Shown here in pieces: positions 33,902 through 43,614 of a DNA stretch of 64,000 nt (positions are counted from its first letter, which is position 1; the number at the start of each line of letters is the position of its first letter). This DNA comes from Alphaproteobacteria bacterium (GTDB lineage Bacteria > Pseudomonadota > Alphaproteobacteria > Sphingomonadales > Emcibacteraceae). The notes beneath the pieces are model-generated. The model was given only the letters and a program-made list of their open reading frames with translations, searched no databases and was not told where the DNA came from. A program made the translations under genes and the position numbers. The stretch spans positions 1 through 64,000 of the forward strand of contig JAUIDN010000015.1 of the NCBI GenBank assembly GCA_030428615.1, in the 5' to 3' direction.

Positions 33902-36484
33902 ATGAGTGAAATGAGTGACAAGAAAAACGCTAAAACCAGACAGGTGGTTACCGCGCACCCTTCATCGTTAAAACATTCCAATACAAATACCGAGAAGAGT
34001 AAAACCTTGTTGTCGAAGTTAAAAAGCAACTGGCCCATTGCGGTAGCATCTGTATTGAGCATTACATGGATATCTTTCCTCGCTTATATAGCAGTTAATG
34101 CCGGGTTTGGAATGTCAAATATTTCACTTGTTGAAATATCCACCATTGTATCTGTTGCTATTTTACCGCTTATTTTGCTTTGGGTTCTTTGTCTCGTCCT
34201 GATCCGTATGAACCCTATTGAAGAAAACTATCGCTCTCTGGAAAACGGTCTGGAACAGTTGCTAAATCCTGTTGAAATAACTCAGGAAAGAATTGTCAAG
34301 GTAATTGAAAACCTTAAAAGCGAAATCAAAAAAATTGATGATGCGGGAGATGTCGCCGCTAAACGTTTTAAAAGTCTTGAAGAAGGTTTTAAAGAACAAA
34401 TTGACCAACTTTTCAAGGCAACTATCGATGCCGATGAAAAATCCGCTATTATAAAAAATAATCTCTCTAACGAACGTGATGCAATAAAATCACTTGCAAC
34501 GGACATTGAAAAGCACAGTGAAAATATAACCCGGCAACTTAAACAATATCGTGACGAGACGTTAAGCACTAATGAGGCTACAAAAAAGCATTCCGAGTTT
34601 TTGAATAACGAAATTATTTTCCAGAATAAAACCCTTGATAACCGCGCGAAACAGATTGAGGATCATTTGGGAACGCTTGGTGAACGTCTGTCAAAAATAT
34701 CGGACGATATTACGGACCAGTCAAATCACTCCTATCATCATTTAAGCGAAATTATCGACGGCTTCGACGAAAGAAGAGCTGTGCTCAACAACTTTATGAC
34801 ATCAATGATGGATGAAGTAAGTTCAATTTGTGAAAAACTTGAAAAACAGGCAAAGACAGTTGGTGATTTAAGCAACCAATCCTCAAAAACCAGCGAAAAA
34901 ATTACTGTAACTATTAAGAAGCAATCTGAAGAATTATCGAAAATAGCAGAAAAATCTGTGATTGATATCACCGCAAGCGGACAGGCCATTGAGGATCAAA
35001 CCCGACTGATGGAGCGGTCCATTGACGAAGCAACACAGAGAGGAAAAATAAACATAGCGGAAGCGAGTGAATTTTTTGTTGAAAAAGCGAATGACATGCA
35101 CCGCATTTCAAATGATCTTGAAAGCAATATTAAACATAATCTGGATGAGGTAACAGATGCGCTCTCCGAAAAAGCTTCTTCGCTTGGCGAAAACATTTCA
35201 ATTCACCTCCAGGCAATCGAAGAAGATATCGACCGCAGGAATTCAAGTATTGAGGGGTTAATTGATGAAAACCTGACAAGGGTGAGCGAATTAATCCACA
35301 AAAACAGGATTGAAACAGAAAACATGCTCGACGAGGTTATTTCATCCGTTGACAACCAATCAGGCCATATTGAAAAATCACTTGCCGATACGCGCATTAA
35401 TATGATTGACCGCACGACCCTCATTCAGGAAGAATACCAGTCGCTCGAAAGTTATGCCGAAAGCTTCCAGAACAAAATGATTGAAACTGAAAATGAGCTT
35501 AAGAAACAGCACCACAATATGCTCTCATGCATTTCTGTCATTGAAGATGGCATGACGATTGCGATTGACAAGATTAAGAAAAACTCCACAAACCTTGGTG
35601 CGCACGGCCAAAAGGTCATCGAAAGTGTAATTTCTCAAACTTCAGAACTAACGAACCAGATTGCTGAAGTTCAAAATCGAAGCAAAAACAGTATTCTGGA
35701 AATACAAAATGCCAGCAGACAAGCCAATGATAATATTCTAAACCGGGAAAAAGAAACGACCGAAATCATTCAAGAATGGCTCGCCACAGCGAATAATGTC
35801 GGACTTGAGCATGTCGAAGCCATGAAAAAAATCGAGACTTTGATAGCTGACCTCTCAAACCTGGAAAAAACAACAGAAAAAACGCTGACAGCGTCCGAAG
35901 AAAACATCAGACGAATTTCGAGCGAACTATTACGCAGCACCGATAGCATTCAAATTGCTTCTACCAGTGCCGTTGAGGCCGTTGAAGAAACAAACCAGGC
36001 GTTGGACAAAAATGCCGAAAAATATCAGCAAATGATAAATGCAATCCAGCTTTCCAGTCAGAGTCTAGCCATTAATGCAAACGCTATCGAAAATCGTTTG
36101 AAACAAATTAATTCTGACAAATTTTCAAAAATATCCGCGCAAATAATGCAAAAACTGCAGACAGAGGCCATAGATATCAGCGGCTATCTAGAAGGAGAGA
36201 TTCCAAAAGATATCTGGAATAAATATCTTGAAGGCGATAAGAACCTTTTTATTCGCAAAATAAAGAAACATATTGGGAAAAATACGATTGCTGAAATCAA
36301 GGACCAATACACAAGCAACAGTGATTTCAGAAAAAACGTCGACAGTTTCATCAATATATTCGAAGAATTGCTTGCAACATTTTCCGAATCCACGGAAAAT
36401 GTTTACCGCGAAACTCTACTGACATCAGATATTGGTAAAGTGTATTTTGCACTTGCAGAGGCAACCGGACAACTCAGGTCATAA
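33902..36484 (+). CDS. Two-helix membrane protein with very long coiled coil
   Basis: 860 residues. A polar N-terminus of about 45 residues, two membrane helices (about 50-70 and 80-105), then roughly 650 residues of predicted coiled coil rich in Glu, Lys, Asn and Ile (IEDQTRLMERSIDEATQ repeats of this type), and a non-coiled C-terminal domain (about 745-860; DISGYLEGEIPKDIWNKYLE). It resembles a structural or methyl-accepting-like scaffold but lacks the MCP hairpin signature. Start 33902 or 33911. Its stop shares one base with the TRAP lipoprotein start (TAATG), indicating coupling. Function unknown. Confidence 0.75.
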   Translation: MSEMSDKKNAKTRQVVTAHPSSLKHSNTNTEKSKTLLSKLKSNWPIAVASVLSITWISFLAYIAVNAGFGMSNISLVEISTIVSVAILPLILLWVLCLVLIRMNPIEENYRSLENGLEQLLNPVEITQERIVKVIENLKSEIKKIDDAGDVAAKRFKSLEEGFKEQIDQLFKATIDADEKSAIIKNNLSNERDAIKSLATDIEKHSENITRQLKQYRDETLSTNEATKKHSEFLNNEIIFQNKTLDNRAKQIEDHLGTLGERLSKISDDITDQSNHSYHHLSEIIDGFDERRAVLNNFMTSMMDEVSSICEKLEKQAKTVGDLSNQSSKTSEKITVTIKKQSEELSKIAEKSVIDITASGQAIEDQTRLMERSIDEATQRGKINIAEASEFFVEKANDMHRISNDLESNIKHNLDEVTDALSEKASSLGENISIHLQAIEEDIDRRNSSIEGLIDENLTRVSELIHKNRIETENMLDEVISSVDNQSGHIEKSLADTRINMIDRTTLIQEEYQSLESYAESFQNKMIETENELKKQHHNMLSCISVIEDGMTIAIDKIKKNSTNLGAHGQKVIESVISQTSELTNQIAEVQNRSKNSILEIQNASRQANDNILNREKETTEIIQEWLATANNVGLEHVEAMKKIETLIADLSNLEKTTEKTLTASEENIRRISSELLRSTDSIQIASTSAVEAVEETNQALDKNAEKYQQMINAIQLSSQSLAINANAIENRLKQINSDKFSKISAQIMQKLQTEAIDISGYLEGEIPKDIWNKYLEGDKNLFIRKIKKHIGKNTIAEIKDQYTSNSDFRKNVDSFINIFEELLATFSESTENVYRETLLTSDIGKVYFALAEATGQLRS

Positions 36485-37563
36485 TGATCAATAGAATAAA
36501 AGAAATAATATGCTGCGCAATGATCCTTGTCATCGCAGCATGCGGAAGCAATATTGACCAGACGGAAAATAACACTGATCCAAATAAGCCTGTGAACCTT
36601 AAACTTGCAAGCACCTACCCAAGCTCACTTATTATATTGGGTAGCATGGCAAAAAGATTTGAGGAACAAATTGATATTATTTCCGGTGGAAATATTAAAT
36701 TCAAATTTTTTGAACCCGGCGCTCTTGTCCCCCCTTTGGAGACTTTTGACGCCGTATCCTACGGGGCTCTTGATAGTGCTTGGTCTTCCCCTGGCTTTTG
36801 GAGCGGAAAAGTCCCCGCGCTGCAAACATTTGCCGCTATTCCCTTCGGACCAGACAGCGCTGAATATATGGCCTGGTATTATAATGGCGGCGGGCAGGAA
36901 ATATATGAAGATATTTATCACAGGCATAATATCCATAGTATCATTTGCGGCATCAGCCCGCCCGAAGCATCAGGATGGTTTAAGCACGAAATTAAGTCAC
37001 TTGAAGATTTAAAGGGGTTACGAATGCGTTTCTTCGGTTTAGGTGCGCGTGTAATGAGCAAACTGGGCGTATCAACACAACTTCTTGCCACCGGGGATAT
37101 ATTCACGGCACTTGAGCTTGGCGCAATTGACGCGACGGAATTTTCAGTACCTGCGGTCGATCAACGGTTGGGGTTTGATAAATTAGCCACGCATTATTAT
37201 TTTCCGGGATGGCATCAGCAGTCGACCTTTTTTGAGCTTATGATCAATCTTGACAAATGGAACGACCTTTCTAACCTGCAAAAAGCGCAAATTAATGTAA
37301 CCTGTGGTGACAATATGCGCTTCGGCATCGCCGAAGGGGAAGCGCTTCAGGCTGAAGCCATTAATAAGCTTAAAGAGGGTGGAACCATATTCCACAAATG
37401 GCCAGATGAAATGTTAGATGCATTTGAGGCTGCATGGATTGAGGTAGCCAGGGATGAAGCCGCCAAAGACCCCGATTTCAAACGGGCATGGCAATCACTC
37501 GAGAATTTCAGGCAATCCTATAAAACATGGAAAGAACTAGGTTATATTAAAGCGGATCGTTGA
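36484..37563 (+). CDS. dctP: TRAP transporter substrate-binding lipoprotein (DctP family)
   Basis: 359 residues. A lipoprotein signal ends LVIAACGS (Cys20), unusual because most DctP proteins are free in the periplasm. The DctP fold covers about 40-355, with the conserved Arg region GLRMRFFGLGARVM and ALELGAIDATEFSVPAVD. This pattern is closest to the keto-acid/mannitol-chloroaromatic branch. It delivers an organic acid to the DctQM membrane pair encoded next. Translationally coupled to the upstream coiled-coil gene. Confidence 0.88.
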   Translation: MINRIKEIICCAMILVIAACGSNIDQTENNTDPNKPVNLKLASTYPSSLIILGSMAKRFEEQIDIISGGNIKFKFFEPGALVPPLETFDAVSYGALDSAWSSPGFWSGKVPALQTFAAIPFGPDSAEYMAWYYNGGGQEIYEDIYHRHNIHSIICGISPPEASGWFKHEIKSLEDLKGLRMRFFGLGARVMSKLGVSTQLLATGDIFTALELGAIDATEFSVPAVDQRLGFDKLATHYYFPGWHQQSTFFELMINLDKWNDLSNLQKAQINVTCGDNMRFGIAEGEALQAEAINKLKEGGTIFHKWPDEMLDAFEAAWIEVARDEAAKDPDFKRAWQSLENFRQSYKTWKELGYIKADR

Positions 37564-37606
37564 TACCCTGTTAAAGGGGACATCTTATCTAGGGCGGTTT
37601 TTTCTT

Positions 37607-38026
37607 TTGGCCCTGATGATGACTATCTTATTTGATGTCATTGGCAGACGATTTATGAATATGAACTCAGTTACTCTGCAAGAGCTTGAATGGCATTTTC
37701 ACGGTGCTTTATTTCTTCTATGTCTTGGTTTTACCTATATGGAAGATGCTCATGTTCGGGTTGATTTATTTAGAGAGCGGTTCTCAGAAAAAACAAATAG
37801 GCTTATTGAAGTCTGCGGCTGTGTATTTTTTCTGGTCCCATATTGCGCCGTTGTAATTTATTTTGGCATTGATTTCACTGCTAAAGCCTATGTTGCCAAC
37901 GAGATGTCAGCTACGGCAGATGGGCTTCATTTTCGTTGGATCATAAAATCTGCGTTACCAATTGGTTTTTTGTTGTTAGGACTTTCAGCGTTCTCGGTTC
38001 TTCTTCACCATAAGGAAAACGAATGA
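37607..38026 (+). CDS. dctQ: TRAP transporter small permease DctQ (start uncertain)
   Basis: 139 residues from the TTG used by the track, with four membrane segments and the DctQ feature DVIGRRFMN. The open frame continues upstream to 37541 with residues that still look like DctQ (RIVDTLLKGTSYLGRFFLL), but it contains no ATG, GTG or TTG. The real start may therefore be a rare codon or lie farther in. The end overlaps dctM by 4 bp (ATGA). Together with DctM it forms the sodium-driven permease. Confidence 0.75.
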   Translation: MALMMTILFDVIGRRFMNMNSVTLQELEWHFHGALFLLCLGFTYMEDAHVRVDLFRERFSEKTNRLIEVCGCVFFLVPYCAVVIYFGIDFTAKAYVANEMSATADGLHFRWIIKSALPIGFLLLGLSAFSVLLHHKENE

Positions 38027-39372
38027 ACGGACTTGTCGAATTATTGCCTCTTATGATGTTTCCGACGTTGGCTATTTTCCTTTTTTCAGGATATCCGGTT
38101 GCTTTTGTTCTCGGGGGTATTGGATTATACTTTGGGTTTATCGGCATGGGGCTGGATGTTTTTAACTTTAAGGAATTTTTCCTGATAAATTCACGTATTT
38201 TTGGCGGCGTTGTTGAAAATATGGTGCTTATCGCCATTCCCATGTTTGTATTTATGGGACTTATCCTTGAACGAAGTGGTATTGCGAAAGAACTTCTGAA
38301 TAGCCTTCAAATCATTACTAAGCGCACACCTGGTGGTTTGGCAATGTCGGTAACATTACTCGGGACCATTATGGCTGCTACAACCGGTATCATTGGTGCA
38401 AGTGTTGTCATGATATCGCTTATGGCGTTTCCGGCAATGCTCGCTGCCGATTATGACAAATCCTTTTCGAGCGGGACAATTGCAGCGGCCGGCACGCTCG
38501 GGATTCTTATTCCGCCGAGTATTATGCTTGTAATAATGGGCGACCTACTTTCAATATCCGTTACTGATTTGTTTATGACCGCCCTTATTCCGGGACTTAT
38601 GTTAGCCGTCCTTTATCTGATTTACATTTTTGTGGTTAATAGAAATCATCACCAGTCCCCAACTGAAGACAGTGCAATAAATACCGATCTAGTGAAAGTT
38701 ATACTTAGGGGCTTTTTACCTGCCGTATTGTTAATTGGTCTGGTTCTTGGGTCCATATTCGCCGGCTTTGCCACCCCTACTGAAGCGGCGGGAGTTGGCG
38801 CGTTTGGGGCATTGCTTCTGGCCATATCGAAAAAAAGAATGTCATTATCAAAAATGTGGGGCATGTGCGATGGAACAATAAAAACATGTGGTATGATATT
38901 TGGCATATTTGTTGGTGCTACTGCATTTTCTTACGTCTTCCGCTCACTGGGCGGTGACGATTTAATTATCAATTTTATGAACGGCTTTGACAACGGCTCA
39001 TGGATCATCATTGGGCTTTTGATGATCATCGTCTTTTTGCTTGGATTCTTCTTTGACTGGATAGAAATAACATTAATCGTTCTGCCAATTTTTGCTCCTA
39101 TCCTGAATGGACTTGATTTAAGCGGACATGTTGATACGGCACAGATATTGCCTTGGTTTGCCGTGTTGGTCGCCATTAATTTGCAGACGTCGTTCCTGAC
39201 ACCTCCATTTGGTTTCGCACTATTTTACATGAAAGGAGTAGCGCCAAAAGAAATCAAGATGCAGGATATTTATAAGGGAGTTATTCCTTATATTATTATT
39301 CAAATAATCGGATTGATTTTGGTTATGATATTTCCGGCTATTGCATTGTGGTTACCAAATATTCTAAGCTAA
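38023..39372 (+). CDS. dctM: TRAP transporter large permease DctM
   Basis: 449 residues, a 12-helix permease of the DctM/ion-transporter superfamily. IAIPMFVFMGLILERSG, LLGTIMAATTGIIGASVVMI and GTIAAAGTLGILIPPSIMLVI are signature segments; ATPTEAAGVGAFGALLL appears late. It moves the substrate across the inner membrane using a sodium gradient. Convergent with the DUF2336 gene 11 bp away, with no clear terminator between them. Confidence 0.95.
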   Translation: MNGLVELLPLMMFPTLAIFLFSGYPVAFVLGGIGLYFGFIGMGLDVFNFKEFFLINSRIFGGVVENMVLIAIPMFVFMGLILERSGIAKELLNSLQIITKRTPGGLAMSVTLLGTIMAATTGIIGASVVMISLMAFPAMLAADYDKSFSSGTIAAAGTLGILIPPSIMLVIMGDLLSISVTDLFMTALIPGLMLAVLYLIYIFVVNRNHHQSPTEDSAINTDLVKVILRGFLPAVLLIGLVLGSIFAGFATPTEAAGVGAFGALLLAISKKRMSLSKMWGMCDGTIKTCGMIFGIFVGATAFSYVFRSLGGDDLIINFMNGFDNGSWIIIGLLMIIVFLLGFFFDWIEITLIVLPIFAPILNGLDLSGHVDTAQILPWFAVLVAINLQTSFLTPPFGFALFYMKGVAPKEIKMQDIYKGVIPYIIIQIIGLILVMIFPAIALWLPNILS

Positions 39373-39382
39373 CCAGTCTTTG

Positions 39383-40492
39383 TCAGGCCGCTTCCGAACC
39401 AACAATCTGAGTTATAAAATACTCGAAACTTTCCGCGTCAACGGTTTTTTCGCATCGTGTCAGAATTCTCTCTACCATGCGGCTTTTATACCTCAATGGA
39501 TCTTCGGCTGCAGAAGATGTCATTTCCTTTGCAACATCAATTGCCACCTTTACAACTGGCAACAAGTCGGACGAAAACCCACATTTTTCATAAACCGCTT
39601 TAAGACCAAGATCGCCACGATCATGGATAAGTCTATAAGCGTTTCCAATCGGTACATCCGCACATTTAGCCAAAGCCAATTCGAAGAAGATAACATCACC
39701 AAGGCAGAGAGCCCTGAAAACGAGTGTTTCCGTTAATCGGCCATTTTCATATAATTGGTCAACTAAGCCTGCAAAATCCAATTCATCATCACCATCATGT
39801 ATAAGATTTGCTGTCGCACGTTCCCGTGCATTTAAGAACAGGTCCATAACGGTATTAGGCGACATTTCATGATGTGTAACCAGATGATCCCTTACTTGCT
39901 CTGATACAAGGTTCACAAGGCGCTCCGCCACCTTAATTGGCAACTGCGCTCTGTTTGCCAGCGGAACATTCACAGTTTCATCTTCACCGTATTTATCGAG
40001 CACCTTATCCATTGTGGCTTCTTCCAGCGCCGCACCTTCGTTCTTCACAAGTGTCGCAACAACATCTGAATCTATGCTATTTTCAACGATTTGATCCGCA
40101 AGGGTCGCTGATACAGTTGCTCTTGATGCAATGGCCTGTTGCGTATCAGCATCCTGGCTTTTTATAATTTCAGTGAGATCCTCATCCGTAAGCACTTCGG
40201 AAAATTCCAACATCGGTATGGAAACTTCCTTAACGTCGTTGGCAAGTGCTACAGCAATGTCATGTGGAATATTGTCAGAATTTTTAAGGCTTTCAGATAG
40301 CGCTTCGCGAACCCTGATTTCTGCATCCTTCACCATAATGTTAAAGATGTCTTCAGCGATTTTTCTTTCTTCGTCGCTGAGGTTGCCGACCGTAAACTGC
40401 GCGCTCACTTTTTGCGCGGCTTCTGCGCGATTTTCCATGGTTGGTTCAGACAACAGTCGCGCGACATCAGAACTATTAAGGTTTTCACTCAT
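39383..40492 (-). CDS. DUF2336 domain protein
   Basis: 369 residues from ATG 40492 (MSENLNSS), preferred over the upstream track start because the extra 18 residues are basic and unlike the family. All-helical, HEAT-like: the DUF2336 family is alphaproteobacterial and appears near motility and cell-cycle genes. Motifs visible include RAEAAQKVSAQF, RVREALSESL and YRLIHDRGDLGLKAVYEK. Function unknown. Confidence 0.8.
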   Translation of the reverse strand: MSENLNSSDVARLLSEPTMENRAEAAQKVSAQFTVGNLSDEERKIAEDIFNIMVKDAEIRVREALSESLKNSDNIPHDIAVALANDVKEVSIPMLEFSEVLTDEDLTEIIKSQDADTQQAIASRATVSATLADQIVENSIDSDVVATLVKNEGAALEEATMDKVLDKYGEDETVNVPLANRAQLPIKVAERLVNLVSEQVRDHLVTHHEMSPNTVMDLFLNARERATANLIHDGDDELDFAGLVDQLYENGRLTETLVFRALCLGDVIFFELALAKCADVPIGNAYRLIHDRGDLGLKAVYEKCGFSSDLLPVVKVAIDVAKEMTSSAAEDPLRYKSRMVERILTRCEKTVDAESFEYFITQIVGSEAA

Positions 40493-40853
40493 ATATATAT
40501 GTGCCTTTAATAAACGTTTCTTTCGTATAAAACGAATCCAACGCAAAAATTTGCCGTTCGAATTCCCTCTATATTGAAGGTAAAAAGTTAAACACTCGTT
40601 AATTCAGGTCTGCTTGCAGGCCGGATCACAACTTTAACAATAATGATACGTTATAACATGTTGTTTTCATTATCTTTATTCGACCCCAATTTTCCAGTGC
40701 TAAAAGGTCACAATTCTGCCGCATAAAATTGTCATTAATTATCATGAATAAAATACTAGTTTTTAGCCGTTCTGAGACGATTTGATTTGTAGAGAGTTGT
40801 TTTTTTTGCTATGGCATGGCGAGAAAACGTTAAGGTAATAAAAGGGACATAAA
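40493..40853. other. Intergenic region upstream of cytochrome c
   Basis: 361 bp with no credible gene. AT-rich; no clear sigma-54 motif, terminator or palindrome is visible. The 73-residue minus ORF at 40763-40984 overlaps the cytochrome gene and is a shadow. Confidence 0.5.
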
Positions 40854-41240
40854 ATGAAAAGTGTTGTGAAAGTTATAGCTGTTTTACTGATGACAAGTGT
40901 ACTATTCCCGTTGAATGCTTCTGCGGAGGGCGATGCTGCTGAAGGTGCTTCGATATTTAACAAAAAGTGTAAAATATGCCACACATTCGCAAAAGGTGAT
41001 AAAGCAAAAATCGGACCAAATCTATTTGGTATATACGGTAGAAAAGCTGCACAATTTGAAGACTACAAATATTCCAAGGGTATTATTGAAGCGGATCTTA
41101 CCTGGGACGATGCAACACTTGATGCATACCTTCTTAAGCCAAGAGATGTTGTCAAAAGAGGTAAAATGGTTTTCGCCGGATTTAAAAAAGAACAAGACCG
41201 CGAAGACGTAATTGCTTATTTAAAGACACTGAAAGATTGA
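40854..41240 (+). CDS. Class I cytochrome c (c2/c550 type)
   Basis: 128 residues: signal peptide (1-24, ending NASAE), haem motif CKICH at residues 39-43, GPNLFGIYGRKAA, and axial Met in GKMVFAGF. The layout matches soluble periplasmic cytochromes c2/c550, which carry electrons between the bc1 complex and oxidases. AAGGGA precedes the ATG by 6 bp. Followed by mlaC, but probably not functionally tied to it. Confidence 0.93.
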   Translation: MKSVVKVIAVLLMTSVLFPLNASAEGDAAEGASIFNKKCKICHTFAKGDKAKIGPNLFGIYGRKAAQFEDYKYSKGIIEADLTWDDATLDAYLLKPRDVVKRGKMVFAGFKKEQDREDVIAYLKTLKD

Positions 41241-41321
41241 CGCTTGGTCTTGAATGTTAACAAATTAATCATAGTTATTGTGCATACTTCGCAACATATC
41301 TATTGAATAAAGGTTAAAAGC

Positions 41322-42038
41322 ATGGAAAACGCCAGAGAAAATAAAGCAGCAGTGATCGCCGTTCCGGCGGACGTAGCGGCTTCTGTGATGAGAAAGGCCT
41401 TCTTTGGCTTTATCACGGTGACATTATTTCTAGCTATGCTTATTTTTGGCGGTAATGCCTTTGCCGACAATACCGACCCTGCTGAACAGCAAAAAGCACG
41501 GGAATTTATCGAAGCCTTTTCGGAAAGAGCGATTGCTGTTCTGAACAATAAAAATCTGACGAACGACCAGGCATTCAACGAATATCGAGATATCCTGAAC
41601 GACGCTTTTGCGGTTGATTATATCGCACGTATCACCCTCAGCCGGCACCGTAAAAAGGCAACAAAGGAAGAGCTTTCCGAATATTTTAACCTGTTTCCAG
41701 AATTTATTCTGACAGTGAATTCCTCGCGTCTGAGAAAACTTGATACAACCAAAATAGTTATTGATCAGGTAACCCCCCATGCAAAGTCGGACATTTTTAT
41801 CCGCACCAAAGCCTATAGCGATGGCGACAAAGCGCTTGATGTGGATTGGCGGGTAAGAAGCAACAAAGATGGCAACTATAAGATCATTGATGTTAAGATT
41901 GAAGGTATTAGCCTTGTAGCAACACAACGTGATGATTTTACAGCGCGGATCAGTAGCAGTGGTGTCGGCGGTCTCAACAAATATATGCAGGATATTATTG
42001 ACGGTATTGTTGTCGCCGAAACAGAAACCGCGTCATAA
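41322..42038 (+). CDS. mlaC: MlaC-type periplasmic phospholipid-binding protein
   Basis: 238 residues. Signal sequence at about 23-48 (MRKAFFGFITVTLFLAML) preceded by a 22-residue extension; ATG 41322 has AAAGG 8 bp upstream, but Met23 (41388) would give a normal signal peptide. The MlaC/Ttg2D domain covers about 55-215 (RDILNDAFAVDYIARITLS; YKIIDVKIEGISLVATQRDDF). It shuttles phospholipid between membranes. No mlaA/B/D/E/F is nearby. Confidence 0.85.
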   Translation: MENARENKAAVIAVPADVAASVMRKAFFGFITVTLFLAMLIFGGNAFADNTDPAEQQKAREFIEAFSERAIAVLNNKNLTNDQAFNEYRDILNDAFAVDYIARITLSRHRKKATKEELSEYFNLFPEFILTVNSSRLRKLDTTKIVIDQVTPHAKSDIFIRTKAYSDGDKALDVDWRVRSNKDGNYKIIDVKIEGISLVATQRDDFTARISSSGVGGLNKYMQDIIDGIVVAETETAS

Positions 42039-42072
42039 AAAAACAATCAAATAAAAAAGGGACTAACAAACC

Positions 42073-42294
42073 ATGAGTGACGGTCAATTATTTTTGGTAT
42101 TCGGCGGCAAAGTGTCGGATCCTCGTACGACAAATTTTATCGACACCAAACAATTGGACACAGTGGGAATTTTTCCATCCTACGAGCAAGCCAAAAACGC
42201 CTGGAAAGGCGCAAGCCAATCAAAAGTCGACGACGCGATGACAAAATATGTTGTTGTGTGTCTGGATAAACTTCTTTATCCAGAAGATGAATAA
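42073..42294 (+). CDS. DUF4170 small protein
   Basis: 73 residues, cytoplasmic, with the DUF4170 pattern (FLVFGGKVSDPRTTNF; VGIFPSYEQAKNAWKG; VVVCLDKLL), conserved in alphaproteobacteria and of unknown function. AAAAAGGGAC precedes the ATG. A strong terminator follows. Confidence 0.82.
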   Translation: MSDGQLFLVFGGKVSDPRTTNFIDTKQLDTVGIFPSYEQAKNAWKGASQSKVDDAMTKYVVVCLDKLLYPEDE

Positions 42295-42310
42295 ACAATA
42301 AAAGTTTTTT

Positions 42311-42342
42311 ATAAGGCGCTATAAACAGGCGCCTTATTTTTT
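42311..42342 (+). terminator. Terminator after the DUF4170 gene
   Basis: Perfect 9-bp stem ATAAGGCGC/GCGCCTTAT with a 9-nt loop, followed by TTTTTG. It separates the mlaC/DUF4170 unit from the glycerate kinase gene. Confidence 0.85.
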
Positions 42343-42366
42343 GCGGATAGCATGTTATAGTGAGAC

Positions 42367-43608
42367 ATGGATATCAACCCTGAAAAATTTTTAAAAAGCT
42401 GCCTTGAATACGTAATTGAAACAGCCGACCCGAAGAAGGCTTTGTCAACATATCTACCGTCGCAAAATACCGGAAAAGCATTTGTCATTGGCGCGGGCAA
42501 AGCGGCCGCGAGAATGGCAACCGCTTTTGAAGACCAGTGGCAGGGCGAGGTAAGTGGAATTGTTGTTACGCCCTACGGTCATTCGACGCCGTGTCATACA
42601 ATACAGGTGATTGAAGCGGCCCACCCTACTCCCGATCTAAATTCAGTGAAAGCTGCAAAAAAGATAAAATCATTTGCCGAAAATATCGATAACACAGGCA
42701 GTGTCCATGTTCTCCTGTCTGGGGGTGGGTCTTCGCTTTTATGTCTTCCAGCACATCCAATCGATTTATCGGAAAAACAGTTCATTAATAAAGCGCTCCT
42801 GCAATCCGGCGCGTCGATTGATGAAATAAATTGTGTGCGAAAACATTTGTCAGCCATTAAGGGCGGGCGACTTGCAGAATTAATTTACCCGGCCAAGCTG
42901 GTTACCTATGCCATTTCGGACGTGGTTGGCGATGATCCTGCGGTTATCGCATCTGGTCCAACCGTCGCCGATCCGACCACTTCCGGGCAGGCGTTACAGA
43001 TATTAAATGACTATTCCATTGAGGCATCAAAATCAGTGATAGAATGGCTGGAAAATCCGGTTTCTGAAACTGTCAAAAATACCCGTTATGATGATGACTA
43101 CGTTATCATTGCATCCGCATACGCAGCGTTGGAGAAGCTTGGTGAATATTGCCGGAAACAAGGTGTTAACTTCATTAATCTGGGAGAGTTAACCGACGAT
43201 GCGCGAGAAATGGGACAGGAACATGCGTTGATCGCAAAACACATCAGTATCACCGAACCAACACTCATTTATTCCGGGGGAGAAGCAACGGTAAATGTAA
43301 GCGGAAACGGAAAAGGAGGCAGGAACAGCGAATATCTGTTAAGTCTGGCCATTTCCCTTGAGGGCAGAGAGAATATCTTTGCTATCGCCGCAGATACTGA
43401 CGGAATTGACGGGAGCGAGGACAATGCCGGCGCAATAATCCGACCAGACACGTTGGATCGACTGGAAAAAAGTGGGATTGACGCCCATACGGTCTTGGAA
43501 AACAATGACAGTTATACCGCATTCAAAACACTTGATGACCTGATTGTTACTGGCCCCACCGGAACAAACATAAATGATTTAAGAGCAATACTGATTTTAC
43601 CCGACTGA
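42367..43608 (+). CDS. Glycerate 2-kinase (GckA/TtuD, MOFRL family)
   Basis: 413 residues: N-terminal DUF4147 domain (about 5-240; FVIGAGKAAARMA, VHVLLSGGGSSLL, IRKHLS-like NCVRKHLSAIKGGRL) and C-terminal MOFRL domain (about 290-405; GGRNSEYLLSLA, AADTDGIDGSEDNAGA, NDSYTAF). It phosphorylates D-glycerate to 2-phosphoglycerate in the tartronate/serine-cycle routes. Length matches the family. No pathway partner is adjacent; it is convergent with bioY. Confidence 0.9.
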   Translation: MDINPEKFLKSCLEYVIETADPKKALSTYLPSQNTGKAFVIGAGKAAARMATAFEDQWQGEVSGIVVTPYGHSTPCHTIQVIEAAHPTPDLNSVKAAKKIKSFAENIDNTGSVHVLLSGGGSSLLCLPAHPIDLSEKQFINKALLQSGASIDEINCVRKHLSAIKGGRLAELIYPAKLVTYAISDVVGDDPAVIASGPTVADPTTSGQALQILNDYSIEASKSVIEWLENPVSETVKNTRYDDDYVIIASAYAALEKLGEYCRKQGVNFINLGELTDDAREMGQEHALIAKHISITEPTLIYSGGEATVNVSGNGKGGRNSEYLLSLAISLEGRENIFAIAADTDGIDGSEDNAGAIIRPDTLDRLEKSGIDAHTVLENNDSYTAFKTLDDLIVTGPTGTNINDLRAILILPD

Positions 43609-43614
43609 GAAATC

